64,000 nt of DNA. Origin: Methanobacterium paludis (GTDB taxonomy: Archaea > Methanobacteriota > Methanobacteria > Methanobacteriales > Methanobacteriaceae). The notes under the pieces are model-generated. The model had not been told where the DNA came from. It ran no database searches and saw nothing but the letters and a program-made list of their open reading frames with translations. How positions within the stretch are numbered: position 1 is the stretch's first letter; each line of letters opens with the position of its first letter. The position numbers were made by a program, and so were the translations under genes. The stretch covers positions 1,911,001 to 1,975,000 of the forward strand of contig NC_015574.1 of assembly GCF_000214725.1 (NCBI RefSeq), given 5' to 3'. Below, piece by piece: positions 18,788 through 27,478 of the stretch.

Positions 18788-18972
18788 ATTAAAAAGAAAT
18801 AAAGATACTTGCCTTAATCCTTAAATTTTTTAAATCATTCTTCTTAATACTTTTTTTATCGAAAAAAAATCAGAAATCTATGAAAAGTTATAAAAATAGT
18901 TTATAAAATTTGATAAATGAGTAAATTTAATAATTAAAGGTTTTTAGCATTATAAAGAAGGTTAGTAATTTA
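18788..18972. other. Intergenic region between convergent transcripts
   Basis: AT-rich sequence with no open reading frame. Together with the hairpin at 18984-19000 and the 90 bases before ftsY, it makes a gap of about 305 bases. A near repeat of CAATTATAAAA(A)GA occurs at about 19016 and 19070. Confidence 0.4.
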
Positions 18973-19000
18973 AAGAAAAGAAATTCCAATAGAATTGGAA
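18973..19000 (-). terminator. Hairpin and T-run ending the ftsY operon
   Basis: TTCCAAT (18984-18990) pairs with ATTGGAA (18994-19000) across a 3-base loop. On the minus strand the hairpin is followed by TTTCTTTTCTTT, the layout of a factor-independent terminator. It lies about 93 bases after the ftsY stop. Confidence 0.55.
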
Positions 19001-19092
19001 AGTAAAGAAATATTCAATTATAAAAAAGAATATGAAGCTCAACATAAAATAAGATATAAAAATACCTCAATTATAAAAGAGGATATGAAATT

Positions 19093-20382
19093 TCATTCCC
19101 CAAATATCTGGTCAACCATCCATTCAGGTTTGAATTCCATTATATCTTCATAAGCTTGACCAACACCTAAAAAGAGTATCGGTTTCTGTATAATGTAACC
19201 AATTGAAAGTGCTGCACCACCTCGGGCATCAGCATCAGCTTTGGTGAGTATGATTCCATCAACACCCACTGCTTCATCGAATTTACGGGCCTGTTCAACT
19301 GCGTCATTTCCTGTTAACGCATCACCAACATAAATAATCAATTCTGGACTTACTACACGTTTTATTTTCTTCATTTCATCCATAAGGTTGATGTTTGTCT
19401 GCATTCTGCCTGCTGTGTCGATCAGCACCATGTCTTTGCCCTTGGCCTTGGCATGGGCCACTGCATCGTAGGCAACAGCTGCGGGGTCGGCGCCTTTCTG
19501 GTGTTTTATGATCTTAACACCGATCTTATCGGCGTGGTGGGTTATTTGCTCGATTGCTCCTGCTCTGAATGTATCAGAAGCTGCAATAACCGGTTCGTAA
19601 CCTTTCTCTATAAAATAAGTGGCTACTTTTGCTATTGTGGTTGTTTTTCCAGTGCCGTTGATTCCCACAAACATTAACTTGAGTGGTTCACCATTTTTAC
19701 GGCTTTCATCAAGCATTTCTGTTATGTCTTTATTATCAACATCTAAAATTTCAGATATGGCTTTTTTAAGGGCTTCTCTTGTGAAATCTGCTACATCACT
19801 TCTTCTTTTAATTTTACGGCCCACAAGGTCTTCCTTAACAGAGTTTATTATCTTCTCTGCAACTTCCATTGCCACATCACCCTCAAGGAGGGACATTTCC
19901 AATTCAAATAATATGTCGTCAATGTCCTTTTCAGATATGGTTTTTTTAGTTACAAAGGATAAAATGCCCTCTTTTTCTAATTCTTCTGTTTCAGGAACTG
20001 GTTCAACTTGACCTTCCAAACTACCTTCAACTTCAAGTTGTTGCGAAACTTCAGGTTGTTTAACTTCTATATCCTGCGTTGAACCCTCTTGATCTTCCTT
20101 CTTTTTACCCCTTAAAAATCCCATAAATCCGGATTTTTTAGAGATTTCTTCAGCAGAGGTAGATGTTTCTTCAGCCTCTTCAACTTCTGAATCATATTTT
20201 ACTGGCTTTTCCATCGACTCTGTTACTGCCTTATCTACTGAAGATGATTCAGATGTTTCAATTTTGGATCCATCCATCTTAACTTCTTCAGTTTCTTCAG
20301 GAGTTTTTCCTTCTTCATCTGAAAACTTGTCAGAGATCTTGCCTACGGTACCTGTAAACTTTTTTTTAAGAGATTCAAACAA
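19093..20382 (-). CDS. ftsY: Signal recognition particle receptor FtsY
   Basis: A 429-residue SRP receptor GTPase that docks SRP-ribosome complexes at the membrane. Residues 1-150 are a highly charged A-domain rich in Glu and Lys. The NG domain follows, with GINGTGKTTT near residue 238 (G1), ASDTFRAGAIEQ near 268, DTAGRMQTN near 325 and TKADADARGGAAL near 385. The start is TTG at 20382 (LFESLKKK), the usual beginning of the family. The frame is open for 27 more codons into the prefoldin gene, but that part is unlike FtsY. It is the last gene of the translation operon. Confidence 0.94.
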   Translation of the reverse strand: MFESLKKKFTGTVGKISDKFSDEEGKTPEETEEVKMDGSKIETSESSSVDKAVTESMEKPVKYDSEVEEAEETSTSAEEISKKSGFMGFLRGKKKEDQEGSTQDIEVKQPEVSQQLEVEGSLEGQVEPVPETEELEKEGILSFVTKKTISEKDIDDILFELEMSLLEGDVAMEVAEKIINSVKEDLVGRKIKRRSDVADFTREALKKAISEILDVDNKDITEMLDESRKNGEPLKLMFVGINGTGKTTTIAKVATYFIEKGYEPVIAASDTFRAGAIEQITHHADKIGVKIIKHQKGADPAAVAYDAVAHAKAKGKDMVLIDTAGRMQTNINLMDEMKKIKRVVSPELIIYVGDALTGNDAVEQARKFDEAVGVDGIILTKADADARGGAALSIGYIIQKPILFLGVGQAYEDIMEFKPEWMVDQIFGE

Positions 20383-20440
20383 GTGATGTTCACGCCCCTT
20401 TTTGCCTAAAAATTTAATAAAAATTAATAAAAAAAAGTAG

Positions 20441-20869
20441 TTATTGGCTTTCGCCCGCTTCAACTTTTTGAAGGAGTGCCTCTGCTTCCGGACTCTTTTT
20501 CACTATGAAATCTGTGATTTTTTGAAGGTTGTCAGTCATATTTTTCATTACACCCTCAAGTTCCTTCTTCTGCTCGGCTATACTCTCTTCTGCATCACCA
20601 ATTTTCTTTTTAGCAGCTATCCCTGCTCCAAAACCAACTATGACTTCGTCTGTGTTTTTGAGTTCTGTGATTAAAAAGGATCCTGCACCTATTGGAACCA
20701 ATGTTTCTGCATTGTCCTTTCCTTTAATGGCTGCTAAAGTTTCCTCTGCTATGGTGAGTTCTGTTATTGTAACATTTAAACCTTCCATCTGTTGTTGCAG
20801 AACTTCAGCCTGCTGTTGGTATGCGTTAAGCTGATTGACCAACTGCTCAAGCTTTTTTCTATCTTCCAT
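20441..20869 (-). CDS. pfdA: Prefoldin alpha subunit
   Basis: A 142-residue prefoldin alpha. Two long coiled-coil helices (residues 5-45 and 95-135) flank the beta-hairpin region ETLVPIGAGSFLITEL near 55. Two alpha and four beta subunits form the jellyfish-shaped chaperone that hands unfolded proteins to the thermosome. The ATG at 20869 follows GGTGATCCA. An ATG four codons earlier would overlap the rplX gene. It is co-transcribed with rplX upstream and ftsY downstream. Confidence 0.93.
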   Translation of the reverse strand: MEDRKKLEQLVNQLNAYQQQAEVLQQQMEGLNVTITELTIAEETLAAIKGKDNAETLVPIGAGSFLITELKNTDEVIVGFGAGIAAKKKIGDAEESIAEQKKELEGVMKNMTDNLQKITDFIVKKSPEAEALLQKVEAGESQ

Positions 20870-20873
20870 TGGA

Positions 20874-21104
20874 TCACCCATTGGATAAGGCTTTGATTAA
20901 AGGATCAATAGCTTCTTCTTCAGAGATTTCAGTAATTTCCTCTATGAATACTTTGTTCCTGCTTATCCTGTGTTTGCTTCCAAATTCTGAATATATTCTT
21001 TCATGTATGTCATCTTCACTTGCGGATTTTAACTCCTTTGTGAAGGGTTTAAGGCTTTTGCCCATCATAAATTTACCTTGAACTCTAAATATTTTCGTCT
21101 TCAT
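20874..21104 (-). CDS. rplX: Large-subunit ribosomal protein LX (L18a/L20a)
   Basis: A 76-residue protein matching archaeal LX: MKTKIFRVQGKF at the start, PFTKELKSASEDDI near 20, then FGSKHRISRNKVFIEEI near 42. It is a 50S protein homologous to eukaryotic L18a/eL20. The start codon overlaps the 3' end of eif6 by 4 bases, so translation is coupled. Confidence 0.92.
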   Translation of the reverse strand: MKTKIFRVQGKFMMGKSLKPFTKELKSASEDDIHERIYSEFGSKHRISRNKVFIEEITEISEEEAIDPLIKALSNG

Positions 21105-21775
21105 AAATATCCCTCAAGAAAACCGAATGCTTCTTCTACTCTTGCAAGTTCAGGACCCGTTGTATTTAGCCCAACAATAACACCGTTTGAATTGGCAGCT
21201 GTACATGCTCCCACAAGCATTGTACCGTTATTAACGGTTCCAACATCTGCAGGGACTTTAAGCAAATTTTCAACAAGTTCTAGCTCTTCTTGACTTGCAG
21301 ATGGATGTACCAATATTCCTTTGTTTGTAGCGGCTGCAACTGATCCTGTGATCTTGAATTGTGCTATGGTTCCTCTTTGAACTTCAACATCTAAAACATG
21401 AGAAATTAATTCAATGGATTTGTTAGATAATAAAGGGTTTACCAATGCTCCAAAGTCGTTAGCAAGAATTATGTTACCAACTGCTGTGAGCTTGTCCGGT
21501 ATCCTTTCAACCTCGAGTCCTGACTCTTTAATCGCATTTATTTCACTGTCAAATGCGTATTTTGAAACTACAAACCCATTTGAATTACCGCATGCCAGTG
21601 CCCCTGTGAGATTACTCCCACTTAGAGGGGTTTTAATAACAGAAACACCCAGGCATTCCTCTATTAATCCCACCATTGCGTCTTGAACGTTTGGTGGGAC
21701 TATTGCGGTTTTTTCTGTAACAGCTATTGAAACGCCGAGGTTTGGGCTGCCGCCCATGTTGATTCTTCTTATCAT
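21101..21775 (-). CDS. eif6: Translation initiation factor aIF6
   Basis: A 224-residue anti-association factor that binds the 50S subunit and blocks joining with 30S. It consists of five similar pentein repeats, seen as recurring patterns such as SNGFVVSKYA, NDFGALVNPLLS, TNKGILVHPSAS and NSNGVIVGLNTTGPE. The ATG at 21775 follows AGGTGTGCTT; a GTG two codons earlier is the alternative. It sits 8 bases after rpl31e. Confidence 0.95.
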   Translation of the reverse strand: MIRRINMGGSPNLGVSIAVTEKTAIVPPNVQDAMVGLIEECLGVSVIKTPLSGSNLTGALACGNSNGFVVSKYAFDSEINAIKESGLEVERIPDKLTAVGNIILANDFGALVNPLLSNKSIELISHVLDVEVQRGTIAQFKITGSVAAATNKGILVHPSASQEELELVENLLKVPADVGTVNNGTMLVGACTAANSNGVIVGLNTTGPELARVEEAFGFLEGYL

Positions 21776-21783
21776 AAGCACAC

Positions 21784-22029
21784 CTATTCAGCTAGGGTGA
21801 CTGATACAGAACCATCCTCATCTTTTATTGCTTTTACCTTTATTTTTGGAGGTATTTTCTGGATCCCCCTTTCCCATATCTTTTCGTTAACAGAGGAATC
21901 TAATTTAACATCATCAGATTTCATATGTTTTTGTAGGAATTCTCTGACATAACGAGCTGCTCTTGGAGATCTTTTGGTCCTTGGCACCCTTTTAACATCC
22001 CTTAATGGGATAACATAGATTCTTTCCAT
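21784..22029 (-). CDS. rpl31e: Ribosomal protein L31e
   Basis: An 81-residue eL31. It starts MERIYVIPLRDVKRVPRTKR and continues with SPRAARYVREFLQKHMK, then IWERGIQKIPPKIKVK. It belongs to the 50S subunit near the exit tunnel. The ATG is preceded by AGGAGGATTATAG. It lies 15 bases after rpl39e. Confidence 0.95.
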   Translation of the reverse strand: MERIYVIPLRDVKRVPRTKRSPRAARYVREFLQKHMKSDDVKLDSSVNEKIWERGIQKIPPKIKVKAIKDEDGSVSVTLAE

Positions 22030-22044
22030 CTATAATCCTCCTAC

Positions 22045-22200
22045 TTATGGTTTAATTTTATTTCTTCTCCACTGTCTCATCTTTGGATGAACTCTTACTT
22101 TTCTTGATGTTTTAAGCATTACCCAGAGAGGAACGCGTCTATTTTGTTTACCTGCTTTTGCAAGTCTTAATTTTTTGGCTAATGGTTTATGTCTACTCAT
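22045..22200 (-). CDS. rpl39e: Ribosomal protein L39e
   Basis: A 51-residue, very basic protein starting MSRHKPLAKKLRLAKAGKQN, then RRVPLWVMLKTSRKVR and ending WRRNKIKP. This is eL39, which lines the peptide exit tunnel. Its first 8 bases overlap the end of the PP-loop gene. Confidence 0.95.
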   Translation of the reverse strand: MSRHKPLAKKLRLAKAGKQNRRVPLWVMLKTSRKVRVHPKMRQWRRNKIKP

Positions 22201-22789
22201 TTTCTTCCCATCCTATTACTCTTGATTGCACATGTTCCGGGAATATGTTTAAAGAAGTTTCTTCTCCTTCAATTTCCCCAATCATATACCTTATTTCAAT
22301 TTCATAATCAGAATTATTTTCCATGTTAGTTAACTCTTTTTTCACGGCAAAAAGATTCTTTGAAAGATTATTTACCGTTTTATGGCCGAAGCCTGCAAGA
22401 GTCAAATACTGGACATTATTTCTATCTTCAAAGCTTTGTATCTCGTTGATATTAAGTTTTGGAATCCTATCATCACGTCTTGTACCGTCTGCAACAACTT
22501 TGTACTTCTGGGATGCAATTTCAAGGGCATGCTTATGGATCTGGTTTATTCCATTATTGGGAAACCCATCTTTAAGTATCGTGTCAACAGCATCTTCGAG
22601 TATTGTTTTATCCGCTTTAAGAACATGATGTTTAAAACCTAGATTTAAAGCAGATTCTTCCGCTGCTTTCCATGAAGGAAATGCATCGAAGTTCACTGTT
22701 ACAAGTTCAACTTCATATCCTAATCTCTGAAGGATTACAGCCATTAAAGAACTGTCTTTTCCTCCACTGTAGAGTACACATGCATTCAT
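22193..22789 (-). CDS. PP-loop ATP-pyrophosphatase-type protein (COG2117-like)
   Basis: A 198-residue protein with the PP-loop signature SGGKDSS at residues 8-14, as in tRNA thiolases and adenylating enzymes. It also has VADGTRRDDRIPKLN near 98. By family it would adenylate a substrate, perhaps an RNA base, but the substrate is unknown. It overlaps the L39e gene by 8 bases and the PDCD5-like gene by 4. This places it firmly in the ribosome operon and suggests a role in RNA modification or translation. No extra zinc-finger domain is seen. Confidence 0.82.
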   Translation of the reverse strand: MNACVLYSGGKDSSLMAVILQRLGYEVELVTVNFDAFPSWKAAEESALNLGFKHHVLKADKTILEDAVDTILKDGFPNNGINQIHKHALEIASQKYKVVADGTRRDDRIPKLNINEIQSFEDRNNVQYLTLAGFGHKTVNNLSKNLFAVKKELTNMENNSDYEIEIRYMIGEIEGEETSLNIFPEHVQSRVIGWEENE

Positions 22790-23121
22790 TTTCTTGTGAT
22801 CTTCATCTCTCTTTTCTGACCAACGAGTTTTTTAAGAAGTACCTTGAGCTGATCATCAGTTATTTTGGATTTTATACGCCCCATCTGCGCAAGCTGAATA
22901 AGTTGAAGTTCTACTTGATCAACAAACTCAGGTTTTGTGAGCCTTAAGTTTGCAAGTCTGCCTCTTGCTTCAGGTGTCAATATTTGCACCATAACTTGCC
23001 TTTTTTGGGCTTCAACTTCCATGCGCATCTGCTCTTGGGATTCAGCCTGACCAGCCTGCTGTGAAGCCTGCTGCTGCAATTGCTGCATCCTTTTACGCCT
23101 TAGTTCCTCGATGTCGCTCAT
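22786..23121 (-). CDS. PDCD5-family DNA-binding protein
   Basis: A 111-residue archaeal PDCD5/TFAR19 homologue. It starts with a Gln-rich helix (SDIEELRRKRMQQLQQQ), and a three-helix core around LTPEARGRLANLRLTKPE near 49 is followed by a basic tail (QKREMKITRK). Structures of homologues show a helical bundle. Its cellular role in archaea is unclear, and the operon suggests translation or protein folding. SD GGAGGCTTTAG precedes the ATG. Confidence 0.9.
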   Translation of the reverse strand: MSDIEELRRKRMQQLQQQASQQAGQAESQEQMRMEVEAQKRQVMVQILTPEARGRLANLRLTKPEFVDQVELQLIQLAQMGRIKSKITDDQLKVLLKKLVGQKREMKITRK

Positions 23122-23151
23122 CTAAAGCCTCCAATTAATTAATAACTTTAT

Positions 23152-23592
23152 TTAGTATTTTGCAAGTTCTGGAATGTCTTTTTTAATGGTATAAGATGCT
23201 TTATCCAGGAATGACTTCCCTGCTGGGCTTGCAACCCTTCCTTCATCCCCTACTTTAGCTACGAATCCTGCGTCTTCAAGCTGTTTTAAAGCTACCCTTA
23301 TTATGGAGCCACTTCCTTTCTTGAATTTCTCAGGACTAGTTCCTCTGTCTTTTTTACCACCGTAGTAGGTTTTAAGACTGTTTATTCCAACAGGACCATC
23401 CATATAAACTCTTCTGAGGATGGATGCGCATCTAACATACCACCATTCTGGGTTTTCTGGTCTTCTCTCTTTATGGACACCTGTTTTAACAAATGGAACC
23501 CATTCTGGCGGATTTATTTTCTTATTTTCAGTTAACTCCTTTGCAACTTCACTTATTAGTGAATCTGCTGGTACGTCGTAAATTGTGGTCAT
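23152..23592 (-). CDS. rps19e: Ribosomal protein S19e
   Basis: A 146-residue eS19 of the 30S head. It begins TTIYDVPADSLISEVAKEL and contains WYVRCASILRRVYMDGPVG near 66 and the glycine-rich FKKGSGSIIRVALKQLE near 97. AGGAGGCTAAAT lies just before the ATG, a strong ribosome site. It lies 14 bases after the YhbY-like gene. Confidence 0.95.
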   Translation of the reverse strand: MTTIYDVPADSLISEVAKELTENKKINPPEWVPFVKTGVHKERRPENPEWWYVRCASILRRVYMDGPVGINSLKTYYGGKKDRGTSPEKFKKGSGSIIRVALKQLEDAGFVAKVGDEGRVASPAGKSFLDKASYTIKKDIPELAKY

Positions 23593-23606
23593 ATTTAGCC
23601 TCCTAA

Positions 23607-23840
23607 TTACCTCTTTCTTTTGAATATTACAGCAACATTACCTCTAAAATCAATAAGCTTAGAATTTGATTTTTCAATTATCTCTTTAATAAAGTTTTGT
23701 TTCTCTTCTGATATACCTTTTGAAAATCTGAGTTTGATAACTTCATTATCTTTAAGTTGCCTTTTTATTTCGTCTAAGATACTGTCATTTATTCCTGACT
23801 TTCCAATGTTTATGGTGATTGTTGAAAGTGATCTATTCAT
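23607..23840 (-). CDS. YhbY/CRM-domain RNA-binding protein
   Basis: A 77-residue CRM-domain protein with ITINIGKSGINDSILDEIKRQL near residue 8, VIKLRFSKGI in the middle and the family-typical DFRGNVAVIFKRKR end. YhbY proteins bind pre-50S rRNA in bacteria. The ATG at 23840 follows AAGGAATTA and overlaps the end of rnp4. A TTG at 23867 with an upstream GGAGGAGG is an equally good alternative, adding 9 residues. Confidence 0.85.
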   Translation of the reverse strand: MNRSLSTITINIGKSGINDSILDEIKRQLKDNEVIKLRFSKGISEEKQNFIKEIIEKSNSKLIDFRGNVAVIFKRKR

Positions 23841-24201
23841 TAATTCCTTCTTTGGAGGTGTATTCAATTTTCCTCCTCCTTCTCTCTTTTTTCTCAGTTA
23901 TATATGGTATTCTAGTTATATTTCCGCATTCTGCGCATTTAATGGCAACACTTGAATCAGATAATCTTACAGTACAATTCGAACCTGGTTTAAGGAATTT
24001 TTGGCAGTTCCTGCAGAACCTTCTCTTCCAGACTCGCGGCATTTTTATGTTGTACTTTTTTGCAATGTTCTGAGCCATCTGAGCGTAGCGGTGAGACCTT
24101 TCAGGATGTTCGGAAAACTCTTCATCCGCATTCTTAAAAAGGATGTCTATCCGCTCTTCAGCTATTTTTATCATCCATTTTGGTCTTCTTCCCCTTCTCA
24201 A
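23833..24201 (-). CDS. rnp4: RNase P protein component 4 (Rpp21/Rpr2)
   Basis: A 122-residue Rnp4, a zinc-ribbon subunit of archaeal RNase P that helps process tRNA 5' ends. It starts with a basic RRGRRPKWMIKIAEERI helix. Cysteine pairs CRNC near 63 and CAEC near 89 bind zinc. The start is TTG at 24201, after a GAGGTTAAACT site. It is the first gene of the operon. Confidence 0.93.
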   Translation of the reverse strand: MRRGRRPKWMIKIAEERIDILFKNADEEFSEHPERSHRYAQMAQNIAKKYNIKMPRVWKRRFCRNCQKFLKPGSNCTVRLSDSSVAIKCAECGNITRIPYITEKKERRRRKIEYTSKEGINE

Positions 24202-24460
24202 AGTTTAACCTCATCATTGCAACTATTAAATAAATACAGAAATACAAATCTTAAGTTCCAAGGGGTTGAATTTTACCTGAATGTTATTTGAAGACTTTCA
24301 TTCATTAAATTCTAATACAATGTACTTAAGAATAATATTATAGTTTATTTACTTCTCCATTTAAAAAGCTTTCCTTATAAGATTTAGATCAAATTTCAAA
24401 CCACAACAAGGTATATCTCTCGTAAAGCACAAAACGCGTTCAAGTTTTTGGAATGTAAAA

Positions 24461-25000
24461 TCAGAGGGATATATCCTCAAGAAAATCCACATTTCCCACA
24501 GGGAATCGTTTTTTACCAGTTATAACATCAATTATAAGATCTGCAACCTCTTCAGGTTTGAGATCACTTGTATCTATCTCATTTACATTATCACCATGGA
24601 TTTCATATGATTCAAAGGTGCAAATGTCTATGGCCTCGGCCTCAATATTCTCCTGAATCTTGGAATCAGCCCAGCCCTTGGTTTTCAAGCGTTCCCTTAA
24701 AACACTTGGCTTTGCACGCAGTACAACCACAAGGTCTCCATCTTCAAAGTAGTGGGAGAGGTGTCCCTCAACAATCAGGACGTCCCCCTCCTTTGAAGTT
24801 TCAACGACCCTGTTAAGTTCAAGGCACATTGCATCCAGATCAACTATTTTGTATCCCCGATTTTCATCGATCCCAGTGTAAAGATGCTTATCTTCCACAA
24901 GTTCATTCACACCCACAAGGAAAGCTTCAATTTTATTTTTCAGGACTGCAGCTACAGTGCTTTTCCCAGTTCCAGGTGTTCCTGTGATCAGTAGTATCAT
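24461..25000 (-). CDS. Fap7/AK6-type adenylate kinase or nucleotide-binding protein
   Basis: A 179-residue P-loop kinase of the Fap7/hCINAP family. Walker A is TGTPGTGKST at residues 6-15, VIVEGHL-like VLIVEGHLSHY is near 76, and the LID-adjacent RAKPSVLRERL is near 94. Fap7 works in late small-subunit maturation with S11/uS11. Archaeal members have adenylate kinase and ATPase activity. It lies upstream of the RNase P/ribosome operon, consistent with ribosome assembly. A weak GTGAT is the only ribosome site. Confidence 0.85.
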   Translation of the reverse strand: MILLITGTPGTGKSTVAAVLKNKIEAFLVGVNELVEDKHLYTGIDENRGYKIVDLDAMCLELNRVVETSKEGDVLIVEGHLSHYFEDGDLVVVLRAKPSVLRERLKTKGWADSKIQENIEAEAIDICTFESYEIHGDNVNEIDTSDLKPEEVADLIIDVITGKKRFPVGNVDFLEDISL

Positions 25001-25092
25001 CTTTTGCCTATCAGTATTGATTAACTTATAATTGATTTTAACGAGGATTAATTATAATGATTTAGTTTCAACAGACCTGTTTAGAAATCCAT

Positions 25093-25869
25093 TTATCCAA
25101 GTTTTTCAATGAGCATCTGAGCGATTTTTTCGCCGGAGAGAAGCATTCCACCAAATATTGGACCCATACGTGGTGATCCATGCACTGCATTGGCTGCCAT
25201 TCCTGTGACGTACAATCCAGGGTAGACTTCGGTCACGTTCTCTAGTATAGTGTTTTCTGCCACATCTGCCCACATGGATTTTTCACCCATTATTTTACCG
25301 GTTTTGGTTGCAAGTTCTGCTTCCATCTTTCCTTCAACTATTTTAACAACTTCACAGGGGTGTCCTGTAGCATCTACAACTGCTTTTGCCCTTACTGTGA
25401 GGGGATCAACATGGAGTCCTCCCATTTCTACTGCAGTCCAGTTAAGTACCACTCCTTCAACACCTTTTTCTCTTATCATGACATCTTCGATTGCCATGAG
25501 GTTGAAGATTTTGAGTCCTGCTTTGCAGGCTTCAGAACAGATTGTGGAGACACATTCTATTGAATCAACCACGTAGTAATTGTCCTCATATTTTTGGGTT
25601 TTGATGCCTAACTCGTCAAGGATTCGTTTGCTCTCCTCCTGTACAACGATTTTGTTGAACATCATGCCCCCACCCCACATTCCGCCACCCATACTGAGCT
25701 TTTTCTCAAATAGGGCAACTTTAAGTCCGGCTTTTGCAAGGTAATATCCTGCTATAAGTCCTGATGGTCCGCCGCCGCCTATTGCAACGTCCATGTCGGT
25801 GTAATCCAGGAAATCATTCATAAATCCTTCAATTATTGCCTTTGAAACAGTTATATCATCCAATTTCAT
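25093..25869 (-). CDS. thi4: Thiamine thiazole synthase Thi4
   Basis: A 258-residue flavin/NAD-type enzyme. The nucleotide-binding fold is VAIGGGGPSGLIAGYYLAK near residue 28, SMGGGMWGGG near 59, then VVDATGHPCEVV near 164 and HGSPRMGPIFGGMLLSG near 230. Thi4 builds the thiazole of thiamine. Yeast uses a suicide cysteine, while methanogen homologues are known to use free sulfide with a histidine at that position. I cannot place that residue with certainty without an alignment. SD GGTGAAAAA precedes the ATG. Confidence 0.92.
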   Translation of the reverse strand: MKLDDITVSKAIIEGFMNDFLDYTDMDVAIGGGGPSGLIAGYYLAKAGLKVALFEKKLSMGGGMWGGGMMFNKIVVQEESKRILDELGIKTQKYEDNYYVVDSIECVSTICSEACKAGLKIFNLMAIEDVMIREKGVEGVVLNWTAVEMGGLHVDPLTVRAKAVVDATGHPCEVVKIVEGKMEAELATKTGKIMGEKSMWADVAENTILENVTEVYPGLYVTGMAANAVHGSPRMGPIFGGMLLSGEKIAQMLIEKLG

Positions 25870-26142
25870 TTTTTCACCAGTTCAATAATAGTTTTTCATC
25901 CTATAAAAATTCTTTTCAAGTCTCCATTATTTGTAGTCAATTTCGATATCTTTTTTAATATCTCAACTTCCAATTCTCCAGCACCTCATGAAATAAAATA
26001 TATTCAGGAGCATATCATATCAAAATTGTCATCATTTTCAATGAACGTAGAAATGTACTTCAGATCATCATTTTTTAAGCAACTAAAAAAATAAATTTTG
26101 AAGAACCTTAAAATTTAATGAACCCAAAGTAGTTATCTGTCC

Positions 26143-27237
26143 TTATTTTCTGAGTATTAACCTCAAAACATCTTGGTCCTCTAAAACATGATCAGGACCA
26201 ACTTTTTGACCCGGAAACTTCACAGATGTTCCCCAAACTTTGGCATGGCGGAAGTTACGTACAAATTCTCTGTGAAGTTTTGCTGCCACATCAATAACAG
26301 TTGAACCTCCCCTTATTATTAGAGGATCTTTAAGATCTGCTTGTCTTCCTTGGGGCTTCAAATAAACTCTTATAAGTTTAAGTCTCTCAAATATTTCATT
26401 TTTAAGTTCCTCTGTTTTTAGACCCTTGTCTGCAGCTATGAAAAGTGCATCAGGCATCTTAGATTTGAGTTCATTGATATATGCTTCGCCCGCAAGGTCT
26501 ATTTTGTTTATAGCAAGGAGCATGGGTATGTAACAGCAGCTTGAATCCATTGAATCTATGAACTGATCCATTGTAACATCGCCACGTATAAGGACATCTG
26601 CACTGTGTATTCCATATTCAGTTAAAATTGACCTTATGGATAGCTCATCAATATGTGTGAGGGGAACCGTGGATACAATTTTCAGGCCACCCATTTTCTT
26701 TGCCTTAACTGTGACATCTGGAACTTTTTCATTTGGTCTTATTCCAATATTTCTCAACTCGTTAATTATGACATTCATATGCTGAGGATTGAAAACATCC
26801 AGAACCATGACTATTAAGTCTGCATTTCTTGCAACGGATAGAATTTCTCTACCTCTTCCTTTTCCTTTTGATGCTCCTGTGATTATCCCGGGGATATCCA
26901 GTATCTGTATTTTGGCATTTCTGTATTCCATAATACCTGGAACTATGTCCAGTGTTGTAAATTCATATGCCCCCACTTTGGACTCAGCATTGGTAAGCAT
27001 ATTTAAAATTGTGGATTTTCCAACGGATGGAAAACCTAAAAGTACCACTGTAGAGTCTCCACTCTTTTTTATATTGAACCCTCTTCCTTTACCGGAAGAG
27101 CTGCTTCTTTTGAGTGATTCCTCCTTAAGCTGGGACATTTTGGCTTTTAGCTTCCCGATGTGGTGGGAAGTGGCCTTGTTGTAGGAGGTTTTTTTGATCT
27201 CTTCTTCGATTTCTTTGATTCTGTCTTCAATAGCCAT
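26143..27237 (-). CDS. DRG-family GTPase with TGS domain
   Basis: A 364-residue OBG/DRG GTPase. A coiled N-terminal region (residues 1-50) precedes G1 GFPSVGKST near 68, G3 DIPGII near 113 and G4 NKID near 241. The last 75 residues form a TGS domain (IIRGGSTVIDVAAKLHREF). Eukaryotic DRG proteins bind ribosomes and stabilise polyribosomes, and an archaeal role in translation is inferred. The ATG at 27237 follows GTGAGTTTT; a GTG three codons earlier (27246) is possible. Confidence 0.93.
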   Translation of the reverse strand: MAIEDRIKEIEEEIKKTSYNKATSHHIGKLKAKMSQLKEESLKRSSSSGKGRGFNIKKSGDSTVVLLGFPSVGKSTILNMLTNAESKVGAYEFTTLDIVPGIMEYRNAKIQILDIPGIITGASKGKGRGREILSVARNADLIVMVLDVFNPQHMNVIINELRNIGIRPNEKVPDVTVKAKKMGGLKIVSTVPLTHIDELSIRSILTEYGIHSADVLIRGDVTMDQFIDSMDSSCCYIPMLLAINKIDLAGEAYINELKSKMPDALFIAADKGLKTEELKNEIFERLKLIRVYLKPQGRQADLKDPLIIRGGSTVIDVAAKLHREFVRNFRHAKVWGTSVKFPGQKVGPDHVLEDQDVLRLILRK

Positions 27238-27436
27238 AAAACTCACAAAAAATTAGTTTAAATGATAAAATATGATGTTAAATCTTTCCTTTATTGATTA
27301 GTTATTGCATAAAATTCAATTCAACAATAAGCAATATGTTTATTTAATTCCTTCACACTTAAAAAAGTTTTTAATCAAAGAAAAAAATAATGAGTAAATT
27401 CTTAATTTTTTTTAAATCAAAGGTTTAATAGAAATT

Positions 27437-27463
27437 TTTCAAAAAGAAAAAAATAGAAAAAAT
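27437..27463 (-). terminator. Oligo-T terminator of aglB
   Basis: On the minus strand, directly after aglB, the sequence reads as T-runs (TTTTTTCTATTTTTTTCTTTTTG). No hairpin is needed in archaea. Confidence 0.55.
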
Positions 27464-27478
27464 GTGGTTCTCATTTTT

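Noticed and set aside
18984..19000. TTCCAAT-AGA-ATTGGAA as an NrpR-type operator
   Set aside because: NrpR operators are GGAA-N6-TTCC; this has reversed arms and lies at an operon end, so a terminator is more likely.
20383..20463. 27-codon extension of FtsY
   Set aside because: It overlaps the prefoldin gene and is unlike FtsY; TTG at 20382 fits better.
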